A stretch of DNA of 64,000 nt from Pseudobdellovibrionaceae bacterium. Lineage in GTDB: Bacteria > Bdellovibrionota > Bdellovibrionia > Bdellovibrionales > JAGQZY01. The notes beneath the pieces are model-generated. The model was not told where the DNA came from, ran no database searches, and saw nothing but the letters and a program-made list of their open reading frames with translations. The position numbers and the translations under genes are program-made. The stretch spans positions 310,001 to 374,000 of the forward strand of contig JACKAL010000002.1 of assembly GCA_020635085.1 (NCBI GenBank), given 5' to 3'. Numbering within the stretch: the stretch's first letter is position 1; each line of letters begins with the position of its first letter. Positions 8,969-18,355 of the stretch are shown one piece after another.

Positions 8969-9642
8969 TGAGTAACTCTTACAGCGGTATACCGCTACTC
9001 GAAGCGATGGAGTCAGCCGAAAATTATAATAACTCCATCGCCGACCTCATCTGCCATTATTGCTTAGCACCCACCTTGGTTGACTTTGGCGCCGGCACAG
9101 GAACTTTTGCCCGTATCTTAAAAGGCCGCGGAAAAACTGTTCTTTGTGTCGAGCAAGATGTCACATTACGCGAACAATTGGCCGCAAAGGGATATACGAC
9201 TTTCTCCTCTTTGCAAGAAATGCCAAAAGAACAGAACGCCATATATTCCATCAATGTTTTAGAACATATCGAAAACGATCAAGAGATTCTACAAAAACTC
9301 TACACTCAACTTGCACCTGGTGGCGTGTTGTTTGTCTACGTTCCCGCGTTTATGCTGTTGTATTCAAGTGTTGATAAAAAAATTGGACACTTTCGGCGTT
9401 ACACAAAAAAAAGTTTAAAAGATGTTTGCAAAAATTTGCCGGTGAAGGCTTGCCACTATTCCGATAGTTTGGGTTTTTTTGCAGGTCTTACTTTTAAACT
9501 TCTCGATAGTGGAAAAGGTGACCTGTCCCCTGGCTCTATCCGCTTCTATGATAAAGTCGTCTACCCCTTGAGTCGTCTGCTCGATAAAATCACGCACCCC
9601 TTTTTTGGCAAAAATGTTCTTATCATTATCCAAAAGAATTAA
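8968..9642 (+). CDS. Class I SAM-dependent methyltransferase
   Basis: A 224-aa protein with a Rossmann-type methyltransferase core. Motif I is LVDFGAGTGTFARIL (about residues 36-50), the acidic post-motif is CVEQD, and NVLEHIENDQEIL and GGVLFVYVPAF fit motifs IV and VI. The segment KIGHFRRYTKKSLKDV is characteristic of Methyltransf_11-type enzymes that are often found next to glycosyltransferases. Substrate unknown. It overlaps the clpA stop by one base (TAATG), so it is almost certainly co-expressed, although no functional link to ClpAP is evident. Confidence 0.88.
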   Translation: MSNSYSGIPLLEAMESAENYNNSIADLICHYCLAPTLVDFGAGTGTFARILKGRGKTVLCVEQDVTLREQLAAKGYTTFSSLQEMPKEQNAIYSINVLEHIENDQEILQKLYTQLAPGGVLFVYVPAFMLLYSSVDKKIGHFRRYTKKSLKDVCKNLPVKACHYSDSLGFFAGLTFKLLDSGKGDLSPGSIRFYDKVVYPLSRLLDKITHPFFGKNVLIIIQKN

Positions 9643-9727
9643 CGCTCTCCCATGAATCTATCTAAGAGTTCGTCCAAAAACTCATTTGTATCTTGTCAAA
9701 TGGAGAATATGCCCTAGAATAAATTAA

Positions 9728-11710
9728 ATGCTCAACCAAATATCCGACCCCGACTATTACTATCATGTTGCACTCTCCAAAGAAATCGTGGCCCACGGTT
9801 TCCCTGAAACTTTACCACAAGCCCAGGGCATTGGGTGGGATGTTCTTTTTACCGATAAAGAGTTTCTCTTTCATGTGATTACGTCACAGATGTACAACTT
9901 CTTTGGAGAAATGGGTATTCGCGTAGCTCCTGTCATCATCTCTGCCATCACATTTCTGACTCTTGCTCTACGTTCTTGGCGCGAAGTCGGCTTTCGCCTT
10001 TTTTGGATTCCGCTTATTGTTATCGCGGCAGATCCTTATTTTCTTCGTCGCGCCATCATGGTGCGCCCTCACGTCTTAGCTATTCTCTTTTTTACTTTTT
10101 TACTTATTGGCTTTATCCGCCGGCGAAAATATTTAACCTTAATCTCAGCTGCCTTATTTGCCTTAAGCTATCATGGCCTCCAGGTACCACTTTTAGCTAT
10201 TTTTTCTTCTTTTTTTACCGCGCTGATCATCTTTCCCCGTCATGCTAAATATGGACTTTTTGCAATCTTTGGCCTGATCATTGGTGTTTTACTGAATCCT
10301 TATTTCCCAGGCAACATTGCCATGCTATCGCAAATCACCCAGATTGTGCTGGATGCTCCCAATGCCAAATTGAACTACGGCGGCGAACTTTATCCATGGA
10401 CAACGGTGAATATGCTACGCTTCTCACTATTAAGTCTATTTCCCATTGCTTTTGGTTTTCTTTGTATTGGCCGTGCGTCTTACGAGAGTGACGTCAGCGC
10501 TCCCGAAAAAGGTCAACTGGTTTTTCTCACTGTGCTTGCCACTTTATTTTTTGCCGTCAATATGATTACGCCACGCGGGCACGACTATCTTGTCGTAACA
10601 AGCACACTCCTCGCTATTGAGATTTTTCGTCATGTCCCGGTATCAGCCTCTGCGCTCATATTACTTCTCACAATACCTCAGGTGGTTCTCTCCCATTCTG
10701 AATATAGAAGCATCATCGATGAGACCCCGGATGTTAAATACGAACCCACCCAAAAAGCTTTAGCTAACATCCCTGAGAATGAAAAAGCCCATATCCTCAA
10801 TTGTAACTGGTCGCAAAGTCCCTATATTTATTATCTCCGCCCACAGCTCAGTTTTGTGGATATTCTTGACCCATCTTATTTGCTACTGCATACACCGGCC
10901 CTTCACGAAGCCCGCTCTGATCTCGCTGCAGGAAAAACACCTGATTTGCGCTACATGGTGAAAGATGTTTTTCATGCACAATATTTTTTGTGTGATGGCT
11001 ATGATATAAATAAACTTTTTGATGAAGATCCCCACTTTGAACGCGTTTATCCCGAAACGACTCTTACCGAAAAAAACACCCTCGGTGGTTTTTTTCGACT
11101 CAAACACCCAGAGCTCCTTAAAAATTATGTGCAACACTACGAATATCGCGTTCATGGTCAGCCTGAAAATGCCGCCGCTACAATTACTCTACAAGCCCCG
11201 GGTCCAAATGGTCAGCTTGTCACAACAAGCTACTTTGATATTTTAAGAACACTAGATAAATCCCTACTCACCCACCATAACGAGGACAACTCTGTGGATG
11301 TTAACTGTCTTTTTCTCTCTCCGACAGCTGACGAAATAAAAACCGCTGTCGGCGCCGATTATATTGGACTCGGTGGTGGTCCTAATATTCGTCTCTGGGT
11401 GAATAGTAAACCTCTGTTTGAAACCTTAGGAGAATATGGCCACAACACATCCCTACTTGCCCTTGTTCCCCTCAAAGCACCGTTAAAAGAATCTGATAAC
11501 ATCAAAGTCATGGTTTGCCCGGGAATCAGCGAAAAATATTTTGGCCTCACCATGTCTTTTTGGACACGGCCAGAGATTAATGAAATTTGCACGAACAAAG
11601 AGCCGTCTCACGCATTATCAACGACCACTGAAAAGTGGGAATATAAAGGCACTAAAAATAAATTTTGTCTTGGTTCGTTGGCTGCCAAAAAACATGACTA
11701 TACTCAGTAG
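9728..11710 (+). CDS. Polytopic GT-C-like membrane protein (possible N-terminal loss)
   Basis: A 660-aa protein with about ten hydrophobic helices in residues 55-315 followed by a large soluble C-terminal half (about 330-660). The extreme N-terminus reads QISDPDYYYHVALSKEI, which resembles the first periplasmic loop of GT-C lipid-linked-sugar transferases (the acidic DxD/DPxxYxx motif). In that family this loop follows a first transmembrane helix, but here the ATG sits only a few codons before it. An in-frame TAA (9725-9727) closes off any longer start, and no Shine-Dalgarno is visible. Either the family member begins differently or the 5' end is lost. It follows a methyltransferase, which suits a cell-surface glycosylation role. 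Specific donor and acceptor cannot be named. Confidence 0.7.
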   Translation: MLNQISDPDYYYHVALSKEIVAHGFPETLPQAQGIGWDVLFTDKEFLFHVITSQMYNFFGEMGIRVAPVIISAITFLTLALRSWREVGFRLFWIPLIVIAADPYFLRRAIMVRPHVLAILFFTFLLIGFIRRRKYLTLISAALFALSYHGLQVPLLAIFSSFFTALIIFPRHAKYGLFAIFGLIIGVLLNPYFPGNIAMLSQITQIVLDAPNAKLNYGGELYPWTTVNMLRFSLLSLFPIAFGFLCIGRASYESDVSAPEKGQLVFLTVLATLFFAVNMITPRGHDYLVVTSTLLAIEIFRHVPVSASALILLLTIPQVVLSHSEYRSIIDETPDVKYEPTQKALANIPENEKAHILNCNWSQSPYIYYLRPQLSFVDILDPSYLLLHTPALHEARSDLAAGKTPDLRYMVKDVFHAQYFLCDGYDINKLFDEDPHFERVYPETTLTEKNTLGGFFRLKHPELLKNYVQHYEYRVHGQPENAAATITLQAPGPNGQLVTTSYFDILRTLDKSLLTHHNEDNSVDVNCLFLSPTADEIKTAVGADYIGLGGGPNIRLWVNSKPLFETLGEYGHNTSLLALVPLKAPLKESDNIKVMVCPGISEKYFGLTMSFWTRPEINEICTNKEPSHALSTTTEKWEYKGTKNKFCLGSLAAKKHDYTQ

Positions 11711-11876
11711 AGGCTAACAGAGATGGCTCACCATCCTCTCCCATTAACCCTGCCTATCCTGCGCCAAGTCGAAATTTTTACCCCTGCCCCGTTTGAGATC
11801 CCGTCTGCACTCTGGACAAACTAAAGATCATCACCATATTCTAGGAAATCCATTTCGATGGGATACAGGAGATAAT

Positions 11877-12770
11877 ATGCAATTTCTACGTAATGCCTTC
11901 TTTTTTGGTTTGGTTAATATTCTTGTTCTTGCTTCCGTAAGCGTCGTTGCTTCAATTATAAGCATTGCGCTCACAGGGCAGCCGTTTGCCCTGAGTGGTT
12001 CTACACTTGGCCTACTGATCATGTGTGCTCTATTTGGCTCGATAGGTTCCTTTGTTTCCTTGATGATCTCAAAATGGATGGCCAAGCGCACATTTGGTAT
12101 TCAAATTATTAATCCGCAAACGGCCACCGGGGAAACAAGAACTCTCATTGATATGGTCCACCGCCTGGCACGAAGTGCAAATCTTCCCGAAATGCCCGAG
12201 GTCGGCATTTACCAAAGTGCTGAGGTCAATGCTTTCGCCACGGGGCCTTCAAAAAGTAATTCTCTCGTCGCGGTTTCCACTGGCCTACTCAATGCGATGA
12301 ATTGGGAAGAAGTAGAAGGTGTCTTAGGTCATGAAATTTCTCACGTTGCCAATGGCGATATGGTGGCTCTTGCCCTGATTCAAGGAGTTGTAAATACCTT
12401 TGTTCTTTTCTTTTCCCGCATTCTTGCCTCAATCATTGCTGGAAATGGTGAGAATCGTCGATCATCAGGAATGGAATTTTTACTCAGCATGGCACTGCAA
12501 ATGGTGTTTGGCCTTTTAGGTAATATGGTGGTGTTTTATTTCTCTCGTCGCCGCGAATTTCGTGCTGATCGCGGATCCGCAAACATTGCCGGTAAAGGAA
12601 AAATGATTTCCGCATTGCAGGCGTTACAACAACAAACCAATCATGTGATGCCCGCACGTCAAAATGAACAATTTGCCAGTTTTAAAATTAGTGCGGGACC
12701 GGTGATGAGCAAATTATTCAGCACACATCCGCCCTTAGCGGAGCGCATTGCTGCTCTACAAAATATTTAA
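11877..12770 (+). CDS. htpX: Membrane zinc metalloprotease HtpX
   Basis: HtpX is an inner-membrane M48 protease that degrades misfolded membrane proteins. The 297-aa product starts at the ATG at 11877, which follows AGGAG and gives the standard N-terminus MQFLRNAFFFGLVNILVL; an upstream in-frame extension lacks support. Two hydrophobic segments lie at residues 5-30 and 40-65. The catalytic GHEISH motif is near residue 140 (GHEISHVANGDMVALAL), two more hydrophobic segments follow, and the third zinc ligand is the Glu of RREFRADRGSA. The C-terminus has the typical STHPPLAERIAAL. It fits with the stress genes nearby, though it stands alone transcriptionally. Confidence 0.95.
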   Translation: MQFLRNAFFFGLVNILVLASVSVVASIISIALTGQPFALSGSTLGLLIMCALFGSIGSFVSLMISKWMAKRTFGIQIINPQTATGETRTLIDMVHRLARSANLPEMPEVGIYQSAEVNAFATGPSKSNSLVAVSTGLLNAMNWEEVEGVLGHEISHVANGDMVALALIQGVVNTFVLFFSRILASIIAGNGENRRSSGMEFLLSMALQMVFGLLGNMVVFYFSRRREFRADRGSANIAGKGKMISALQALQQQTNHVMPARQNEQFASFKISAGPVMSKLFSTHPPLAERIAALQNI

Positions 12771-12812
12771 AAGGGTGTGTCCTCACCCCCTAGCAAGATT
12801 CAAAATAGGAAT

Positions 12813-12839
12813 GGCAGGGTTTTTAGACTCTCCCCTGCC
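12813..12839 (+). terminator. Stem-loop after htpX
   Basis: GGCAGGG (12813-12819) pairs with CCCTGCC (12833-12839). A smaller stem GGGTG/CACCC lies at 12773-12787. There is no clear T-tract after either, so they may be weak terminators or simply structured leader of the next gene. Confidence 0.35.
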
Positions 12840-12909
12840 GTAGATAGGAGTCGTGAGTGTCCGCGCAGCATCACTTGCTTCTTCTTTCAGACACCATAGA
12901 ATGAGTGTT

Positions 12910-14919
12910 ATGAAATGTTTTAAAGCCAGTGCGCTCTTATCTATTTTTCTTTTTTCCTGCTCTTCGCAGTCCAAGATTTCTCCCGAAACCAATACGTTCG
13001 TTGACTACATGACAGCCAAAAATAATGAAGAAAAAGACCCCGCCACCGCCTGCGCACAATTTATTGCATTATCTAACCAAGAAAAATTTATTCTACGTGA
13101 TGTGGCCTATATCCATGCTGCAAAAAATTGCCTTAATACTCCTCAATCCATCGATTGGTCGCGAGCTGTTCCCAGCTGGCTTGATACGGACAAAAAACGC
13201 CTTTATTTTGAAACTCTCGACAGCGATACCAAAAAAGCGCTTTATGCGAAAGACAATACGTCTCTCTTTCGCACACCAGATCGAATTGCTTTTTACCAGA
13301 AAGCTTTGCAAAGCAAAGAGCTCACAAAACCCGAACGCACATCACTGCAATCGGCGCTTTATTCTCTATCACCACGCTTTATGGATAAACCAAAAGAATC
13401 AGATTATTTAAAAATTGCCAAAGATTTTCGTTCTGTTCGTCTTTTTCCACGGGCATATGAGTATTTAAATAAAATTATTGGCGGGGCGCATTTTTCTAAA
13501 GAAGAAAAGATGGCGGCGCTCAAAGATTTTTTCTACACCCATAAGCTTAATCGCTTAAAAGATAAATCTGGCTATCTACATGCGACAAAAAAATGGGCTA
13601 ATTATCTTCATGACAAAGATCTACAAAACCCAATACTCATGACCCTTTACTATGAAGCGCAAATTAATCTTGTTCGTGTCTTATGGACAGAACAGGGACC
13701 AACAGAAGCTTTATCCGCATTAACAAAACTAGAAAAAACCATCAACAAACGCCACAGTCCATTTGATATTCACTGGCTACGCGGTCGTATCTTTGAAGAA
13801 CAAAAAAAACCATCTGAAGCTTTAAGTGAGTTGGAAAAAGCGGCACAAAGTGAAACTCCCAATTGGCGCGAAAAAGAAAAAATACTGTGGTCTCTTGCCT
13901 GGTCTTATTTTAAAAATAAAAATTATAAATCGGCGATCGAGCACCTTGATACAATGATCAACTCAACGGAAGTCAGTGCCTACGCACGCTTTAAGTACCA
14001 ATACTGGAAAGCGGAAGCCTTCCAGCGCCAATCCCTGGAAACGGAAGCGAAAGCTACATGGGGTAGCCTCACCTTGGATGATCCCTATGGATATTACGGA
14101 CTTCTCGCCCACCATCAATTGGACAAGCCACTTATAACACTCACAACAGGAACTTTTACTCAGCCCGTGGTCTTATCTTCTGATGACATAGAAATTTTTA
14201 ATGCTCTCGTTAAAGTGGGTGAACTGGATTTTGCTCAAAAACTTTTAAACGAAAAACTCACATCGAAAAGTGAATTGGCAAAGATGTCGGCGGACGATAT
14301 TTGCGCCATCTTTCAACGACTTGCACAGGTAAATAGCTACAGCACTGTTTTTTATTATTTCACTCAGCTCACACCCGAAATGCAACGTGATGTGTTTTTA
14401 AAAATTCCCAGTGTTCTTTTTCCTAAACCTTTTTATGATCTCGTTAGCAAAGCCGCACAGGAAGCGACTATAGAACCTGAATTGGTGTATTCGATTATGC
14501 GTCAAGAGTCGGCATTTAATCCAATGGCGAGAAGTCCCATGGATGCCTTTGGTCTTCTACAAGTTCTGCCAGAAGTCGCCTCACGCATGGCTAAAAAACA
14601 TAATGTTCCCTACACCACGTACGAAGATCTTTATAAACCGGAAATCAATATCCCCATTGGCTCATACTTGCTCAGAAACCAAAGCAATGCGTTTGATAAT
14701 AAATTTGTGCTAATGGTTGCTTCCTACAACGCCTCCGCGGGGGCTGTGCGCAATTGGTACAAGCGTTATGACGGCGATGACTTAATGTTTATTGAAGACA
14801 TCCCCTACGAAGAAACAAAAACCTATGTAAAGCTCATTACACGCAATCTTGTGCTTTATAAAAAACTTCTCTATGGTGATGAATTTCGCGCCTTCCCCCG
14901 CCATATCCTTGAACTTTAA
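12910..14919 (+). CDS. slt: Soluble lytic transglycosylase family lipoprotein (Slt70-like)
   Basis: Cleaves the MurNAc-GlcNAc bond of peptidoglycan to give 1,6-anhydro products. The start chosen is the ATG at 12910 because it gives MKCFKASALLSIFLFSC, a compact lipoprotein signal; a GTG at 12853 would leave an unusually long leader. The mature protein is long and helical with TPR-like repeats (residues 80-480), as in the Slt70 superhelical ring. It then has the C-terminal SLT domain, with catalytic Glu in YSIMRQESAFNPMARSPMDA (about 535), GLLQVLPEVA and ASYNASAGAVRNWY. About 669 aa, close to Slt70. Lipidation would anchor it to a membrane, unlike soluble Slt70. Confidence 0.9.
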   Translation: MKCFKASALLSIFLFSCSSQSKISPETNTFVDYMTAKNNEEKDPATACAQFIALSNQEKFILRDVAYIHAAKNCLNTPQSIDWSRAVPSWLDTDKKRLYFETLDSDTKKALYAKDNTSLFRTPDRIAFYQKALQSKELTKPERTSLQSALYSLSPRFMDKPKESDYLKIAKDFRSVRLFPRAYEYLNKIIGGAHFSKEEKMAALKDFFYTHKLNRLKDKSGYLHATKKWANYLHDKDLQNPILMTLYYEAQINLVRVLWTEQGPTEALSALTKLEKTINKRHSPFDIHWLRGRIFEEQKKPSEALSELEKAAQSETPNWREKEKILWSLAWSYFKNKNYKSAIEHLDTMINSTEVSAYARFKYQYWKAEAFQRQSLETEAKATWGSLTLDDPYGYYGLLAHHQLDKPLITLTTGTFTQPVVLSSDDIEIFNALVKVGELDFAQKLLNEKLTSKSELAKMSADDICAIFQRLAQVNSYSTVFYYFTQLTPEMQRDVFLKIPSVLFPKPFYDLVSKAAQEATIEPELVYSIMRQESAFNPMARSPMDAFGLLQVLPEVASRMAKKHNVPYTTYEDLYKPEINIPIGSYLLRNQSNAFDNKFVLMVASYNASAGAVRNWYKRYDGDDLMFIEDIPYEETKTYVKLITRNLVLYKKLLYGDEFRAFPRHILEL

Positions 14920-14956
14920 ATGACGTCCTCATTTACCTGGATATCGTGATCAAAAT

Positions 14957-14990
14957 AAAAAAGGCAACCTCCAAACGAGATTGCCTTTTT
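14957..14990. terminator. Bidirectional terminator
   Basis: AAAAAGGCAA at 14957-14966 pairs with TTGCCTTTTT at 14981-14990, giving A- and T-tracts on either side. It lies between the convergent transglycosylase and the large Cys-rich lipoprotein gene. Confidence 0.85.
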
Positions 14991-15020
14991 GCACATACTG
15001 ACCTTACGAATGCCTATTAT

Positions 15021-18000
15021 TTATCTACAAACATACGCAAGCCCAATCGCATTACGACATTGTGACTCTATCGGCGAGCAGGAAATACCCGCGATATCTG
15101 GTGAGAATGTCGAACACATCGGTAACCAAATATTAAAGCCGATCCACGACCACTTACCTGGTGGTAAACACTGTCCTTGATAGAGAGTGAGTCCCATATT
15201 ACACGATGTCAATTGACAACTACCCCATGTACCATCAGCAACACACTGTTGAAAACCTGCTCCTGTGGGTGTCTCACAGGCTCTTGCCAACTGTCCCGAG
15301 CAGGATGTCGTCACCGTAGCAGGTACTCCCGGCGGCACGTATCCCACAATACCTTCTAATTTATAACTATGCCTATCAATGAATTCCACCGAAGGATTCG
15401 TTGTATAAAGGTGATCTTTTAAGATATCTGTATAGTAGCGCGACAGTGGTTTTGTTTTTGGCCACTGAGTCGTTGCGACATAACCATATAATCCTTCGTT
15501 CTGATAACCTTCACACTTTATGTCCGTAGAAATAAAATGCATTGGGCGACTACCAACATCCATAATTATTCCTGTGCCCCCGCCGCCTATATCGTTTAAA
15601 GTCCCACCGGAGTAGACTTGTGTCGTTACTGTCCCATTACCCGTATTCCATGAACATCTATAAATCGCCTTTGTGCCAGGAGCATTGCTTGAGTAAACAT
15701 AAAACCCAATGCCTTCATATTTATAGCCAGCTCGCGTCCCCTCTGCAGTGGTCAGAGTATAAAAATGTTCCTGTGTGGTTTGATGATAAAAACGGTAGAC
15801 GGGAACCGTCTCTAAAGCCACGCACTGCCCCCCAGAGGCACTGTAGCCCAAATCACAACTGGTTGCCATGCATGAACCGTAACCGCTGCCATCGGCTAAA
15901 CACATCTCCTGTCCTTGACCATTCATAACATTACACGATACGGACGTGCCAGGCGCGCATGCCTGATTGATCCACGTGATGGATCGCGCTGTGCTATTTC
16001 CTGATTTATCCACTGCACGTATGATCAAAGTATGGGAACCATAAGGCAGATGTAAATTCAGCGGCGAGGAACACGCGGAAGCAACCTGTTGATCCAACTG
16101 ACATGTCACCGAAGACAAACCGCTGCCTTGATCGGAAACCGAAAATTGTATGGAAACATCCTGACCAATGGTTGGATTCATCGGTGGTGTAACCACTAAG
16201 CTCGGTTTCGTGTTATCTACACATTCATTACCCGAAACAGAATAACCTGGACCACACTGTAACGAAGCACATTGGCCATTTTCGATTTTGTATCCTGAGT
16301 TACAAGACACGGCAACGCAATCTCCATAAAGACCCGTGGCCTGGCAAGATTGAGCACCTTGACCATTCATGATCGTACATTGCACAGAGGTTCCCATCGT
16401 ACACACATCATTCTCCCAATCAAGAGAGGCTGTGGATTGGTTACCATCTTCATCTATCGCCATAATTGTAAAGTGATGGCTACCATCGGCTAAACCATCC
16501 AATATTATTGGACTCTGGCAAGGCGAATAGGCACTACCATCTAATAAACATGAAATCGTCTTAACTCCCGACTCATTATCTATGACAGCAAAACCAATGG
16601 TTACTTTTGGCCCAGCAGTCGGATTGCTCGGCACATTACTAAAACTAATTCGTGGAGGCATTTTATCCAAACACTGTGAAGTTTTTGGATCTAAAGTGTA
16701 TCCATCTCGACACGATGTGATTGTACAAGGACCACTATGGAGTCCATCAATACATACCTTGTAGCCATAACTCACCCCAGAAGAACATGAACTAATGGAA
16801 CCCACTTCACACACAGGTGTCACACATTGATTCGACCCATTGGGAACAAAACCATCATCACACTTGCTAATTTGGCACGTGTTCCATACACCGTTCGTGC
16901 TACAAAATTGTGTGCCGGCTCCAGATCCTTCTCTACAAGATTGACTTGATCCAGGCTGACAAGCTGTTGCTTTACAAATACCAGCTTGCGAATCCAGAAT
17001 GTAACCACTGAAGCAACCTGTCGCCATACAATCGCTATAGCTTGTGCCTGATGAATCACATTTTTGTGTCCCGATACCGCCAGTAACAGCACACAAACGC
17101 TCATCATTGGCTTTACATAGAGTACCATTATCTCGCTTTGGAAAATCTCTACAAATCAACACACCATTACTAACCCCAACAGCATAAGTACCCACTGGGC
17201 ATATGCCCGCAAGATGTCTATTGCGAAGAGTTCGACAAATCGGTGCACCATTGTTAAGCCCGACTACAAATTGGCCTGCAGGACATAAAGTTGTTCCATT
17301 TGTAACAGCTTGGCATTTTAGAACGCCGCCCAAAACACCTACTAAGACAGAATCTGGACCACATACATTGGAAAGATCTGGCTCTGGAGGCTGCACACAG
17401 ACTGCCTTGTTGTTATCGTAAGACACGAGCACTTGACCTTTAGGACACTGGGCATTTGCTGTTGGTGCATTAAAATCGAAACGACGACACACCAGTTGTT
17501 TATTTTTAACCGACCATCCCATGGCAAAAAAGCCATCTGGACAGGTTTGATCCGCTATATTGGTCCACGGTAAATCCACGCAAACTTTTTTATTTTTGAT
17601 TATATCTTGCAAATATTGATTTGGCGAACAGACCAAATCGGATTGATGTCTGTTTCTCGAAAATTTCGCACAGACGGGCTGGTTGTTGACAATGCCTCTC
17701 AAGAATTCCCCATCAGGGCATGTGATATCCGGCAACGTTGTTACGTTTGATCCACCAAAAGGCAACGTCGTACACTGCATGGCCCCCGCACCTGTGTAAC
17801 TAATAAGGTATTGGCCTACAGGACAGAGAGAACCTGTTTGATCCCACAGTGCATTGGGTGTGCAAAGAAGCCCAGTGCTGGTTACTTGATATAAAGAACT
17901 GTCGTTACCACACATTTTATCTGTAGTTAACGTTGTGTTCGCACAGATAAGTTTTTTATCAGATGTCAGACCTATAGCCGCTTGTCCTGTCGGACAGGAA

Positions 18001-18170
18001 TTCCTCGTTACACCAACAGAGTCCGCATTGTTAGCACTATCGCTAGTTGCACCCACTGATGATCCGACAAATGCCTTACGTCCACAATTGCTATACATGG
18101 ACAAAATTAAGAGCGGAACAATTAGCATGATGCTGATTTTAGTGTACAGAATGAACGACTTTTTTTTCAT
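15021..18170 (-). CDS. Large modular Cys-rich surface lipoprotein with DUF5648-like domain
   Basis: About 1049 aa. The start is the ATG at 18170, which lies eight bases after GAGGAG; the ATG two codons earlier is too close. The leader ends LSMYSNC, a non-classical lipobox. Residues about 55-370 hold roughly nine repeats of about 37 residues with a CPxG...GxxNGxxxC pattern (for example CPAGQFVVGLNNGAPIC). Next come modules of the type GxGxQxC...GxWGxC (for example GAGFQQCVADGTWGSC), interleaved with two Ig-like domains (PRISFSNVPSNPTAGPKVTI and PSLVVTPPMNPTIGQDVSI). The C-terminal region has FYHQTTQEHFYTLT and YYTDILKDHLYTTN, matching the HFYT signature of DUF5648. The architecture suggests a surface-exposed adhesin or binding protein. 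Function is inference only. Confidence 0.85.
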   Translation of the reverse strand: MKKKSFILYTKISIMLIVPLLILSMYSNCGRKAFVGSSVGATSDSANNADSVGVTRNSCPTGQAAIGLTSDKKLICANTTLTTDKMCGNDSSLYQVTSTGLLCTPNALWDQTGSLCPVGQYLISYTGAGAMQCTTLPFGGSNVTTLPDITCPDGEFLRGIVNNQPVCAKFSRNRHQSDLVCSPNQYLQDIIKNKKVCVDLPWTNIADQTCPDGFFAMGWSVKNKQLVCRRFDFNAPTANAQCPKGQVLVSYDNNKAVCVQPPEPDLSNVCGPDSVLVGVLGGVLKCQAVTNGTTLCPAGQFVVGLNNGAPICRTLRNRHLAGICPVGTYAVGVSNGVLICRDFPKRDNGTLCKANDERLCAVTGGIGTQKCDSSGTSYSDCMATGCFSGYILDSQAGICKATACQPGSSQSCREGSGAGTQFCSTNGVWNTCQISKCDDGFVPNGSNQCVTPVCEVGSISSCSSGVSYGYKVCIDGLHSGPCTITSCRDGYTLDPKTSQCLDKMPPRISFSNVPSNPTAGPKVTIGFAVIDNESGVKTISCLLDGSAYSPCQSPIILDGLADGSHHFTIMAIDEDGNQSTASLDWENDVCTMGTSVQCTIMNGQGAQSCQATGLYGDCVAVSCNSGYKIENGQCASLQCGPGYSVSGNECVDNTKPSLVVTPPMNPTIGQDVSIQFSVSDQGSGLSSVTCQLDQQVASACSSPLNLHLPYGSHTLIIRAVDKSGNSTARSITWINQACAPGTSVSCNVMNGQGQEMCLADGSGYGSCMATSCDLGYSASGGQCVALETVPVYRFYHQTTQEHFYTLTTAEGTRAGYKYEGIGFYVYSSNAPGTKAIYRCSWNTGNGTVTTQVYSGGTLNDIGGGGTGIIMDVGSRPMHFISTDIKCEGYQNEGLYGYVATTQWPKTKPLSRYYTDILKDHLYTTNPSVEFIDRHSYKLEGIVGYVPPGVPATVTTSCSGQLARACETPTGAGFQQCVADGTWGSCQLTSCNMGLTLYQGQCLPPGKWSWIGFNIWLPMCSTFSPDIAGISCSPIESQCRNAIGLAYVCR

Positions 18171-18335
18171 AAACATGGCTCCTCACCAATTTCTCATGAT
18201 GACGTGTAGTTTTTTTTCTAAACATCTATATATTAATGTTTAATAGGAAAAATGTTAACGACGTTCCTATGATAAGCATCAAAGTAGGCTCTAGGTCCAG
18301 AGTCTACTTTTTGCCATAGTTTGAATCTCTGATTT

Positions 18336-18355
18336 TAGAGTGCCTACGCACTCTA
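18336..18355 (-). terminator. Stem-loop at the 3' end of the OmpA-family gene
   Basis: TAGAGTGC (18336-18343) pairs perfectly with GCACTCTA (18348-18355) around a four-base loop; the stem includes the stop codon of the OmpA-family gene. A second imperfect stem, AGTAGgCTCT/AGAGtCTACT, follows at 18286-18308. No T-tract directly follows on the minus strand, so terminator function is probable rather than certain. Confidence 0.5.

Noticed and set aside
11733..11834. 33-codon frame between the GT-C-like gene and htpX
   Set aside because: ATG without a ribosome-binding site, Pro-rich translation with no leader; no reason to call it coding.
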